In this document: positions 39,584-39,642 of the stretch, in pieces
Numbering within the stretch: the stretch's first letter is position 1
Layout of the letters: each line of letters starts with the position of its first letter
Assembly (NCBI GenBank): GCA_002362105.1
Contig: DETD01000008.1
Coordinates: forward strand, 1-39,642
DNA: 39,642 bases
Direction of reading: 5' to 3'
DNA from: Bacteroidales bacterium UBA3297
GTDB lineage: Bacteria > Bacteroidota > Bacteroidia > Bacteroidales > Paludibacteraceae
Notes under the pieces: generated by a model
Database searches by the model: none
Told to the model about the DNA's origin: nothing
Seen by the model: the letters and a program-made list of their open reading frames with translations, nothing else
Made by a program: the position numbers and the translations under genes

Positions 39584-39642
39584 TGCGGAAGATGAGACTC
39601 GAACTCACATGTCCTTAAGGACACTACCCCCTCAAAGTAGCG
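39584..39642 (-). tRNA. tRNA-Leu (anticodon GAG), 3' part, cut by the window edge
   Basis: Read on the minus strand, the anticodon stem-loop is CTACT-TTGAGGG-GGTAG, giving anticodon GAG (leucine, codons CTC and CTT). A long variable arm follows, TGTCC-TTAA-GGACA, which only Leu, Ser and Tyr tRNAs have. The T arm is GTGAG-TTCGAGT-CTCAT. The acceptor 3' strand is CTTCCGC with A as discriminator, and CCA is not encoded. The 5' half lies beyond the right edge. Confidence 0.93.

Noticed and set aside
1..39642. CRISPR arrays, insertion sequences, prophage or integron signals
   Set aside because: No spaced direct repeats, transposase or integrase genes, or terminal repeats were seen on either strand.

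Overview
The window looks like a chromosomal segment of an anaerobic, polysaccharide-degrading member of the Bacteroidales (Bacteroidota). Four things support this. Promoters of the Bacteroidota type (TTTG, about 19-20 nt, then TAnnTTTG) precede many genes. Three large secreted proteins end in a type IX secretion (T9SS) sorting domain. Lipoproteins carry acidic export signals just after the lipid cysteine. Several gene families are typical of the phylum (DUF6057, DUF4465, the short form of peptidase M49, long NusB, 3-coathanger stack). Most start codons follow A-rich leaders rather than Shine-Dalgarno sites. I see no mobile element, CRISPR array or prophage. The genus cannot be named from the sequence alone.

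Layout. 1-280: a minus-strand promoter and structured leader run off the left edge (possibly the 5' end of an RNA gene). 283-1984: a HEAT-like protein overlapping an intracellular GH13 enzyme. 2218-3261: an FMN-dependent nitronate monooxygenase/FabK-like enzyme. 3386-7234: low-molecular-weight tyrosine phosphatase, DUF6057 membrane protein, and a beta-propeller lipoprotein with a CxxCH motif. 7547-16912: a polymer-degradation and T9SS block. It holds two paralogous GH5 cellulases, between which lie a gingipain-like C25 protease, its small exported partner, and a divergent E1-like (ThiF/MoeB/HesA) gene. 17045-19769: a split chromate-type transporter and a CrtI/retinol-saturase-like oxidoreductase. 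19821-20946: a cobalamin riboswitch controlling a solitary DUF4465 surface lipoprotein, probably a B12-binding BtuH-like protein. 21081-23967: nusB-yajC-ybbR-coaE. 24079-25995 (minus): dxs. 26206-29152: an exported protein of unknown function and a DPP III-type lipoprotein peptidase. 29313-30906: two tandem TonB proteins. 30980-32711: PAP2 phosphatase and an orphan membrane protein. 32708-36614 (minus): a GNAT enzyme and thrS-infC-rpmI-rplT, where infC starts with ATT. 36793-39449 (minus): an M13 metallopeptidase lipoprotein and a small lipoprotein. 39584-39642 (minus): the 3' part of a tRNA-Leu(GAG) gene.

How the genes fit together. The secreted GH5 enzymes and C25 protease act at the cell surface through T9SS. 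TonB proteins could energise outer-membrane uptake, and the BtuH-like lipoprotein would collect cobalamin for it. The M13 and M49 lipoproteins would process peptides. The remainder is housekeeping: translation, isoprenoid and CoA synthesis, protein translocation. The items most worth follow-up are the riboswitch-DUF4465 unit with what looks like a switchable hairpin and a tiny leader ORF, the ATT-initiated infC, the phosphatase/DUF6057/CxxCH operon, the C25 protease pair, and two apparently leaderless genes.
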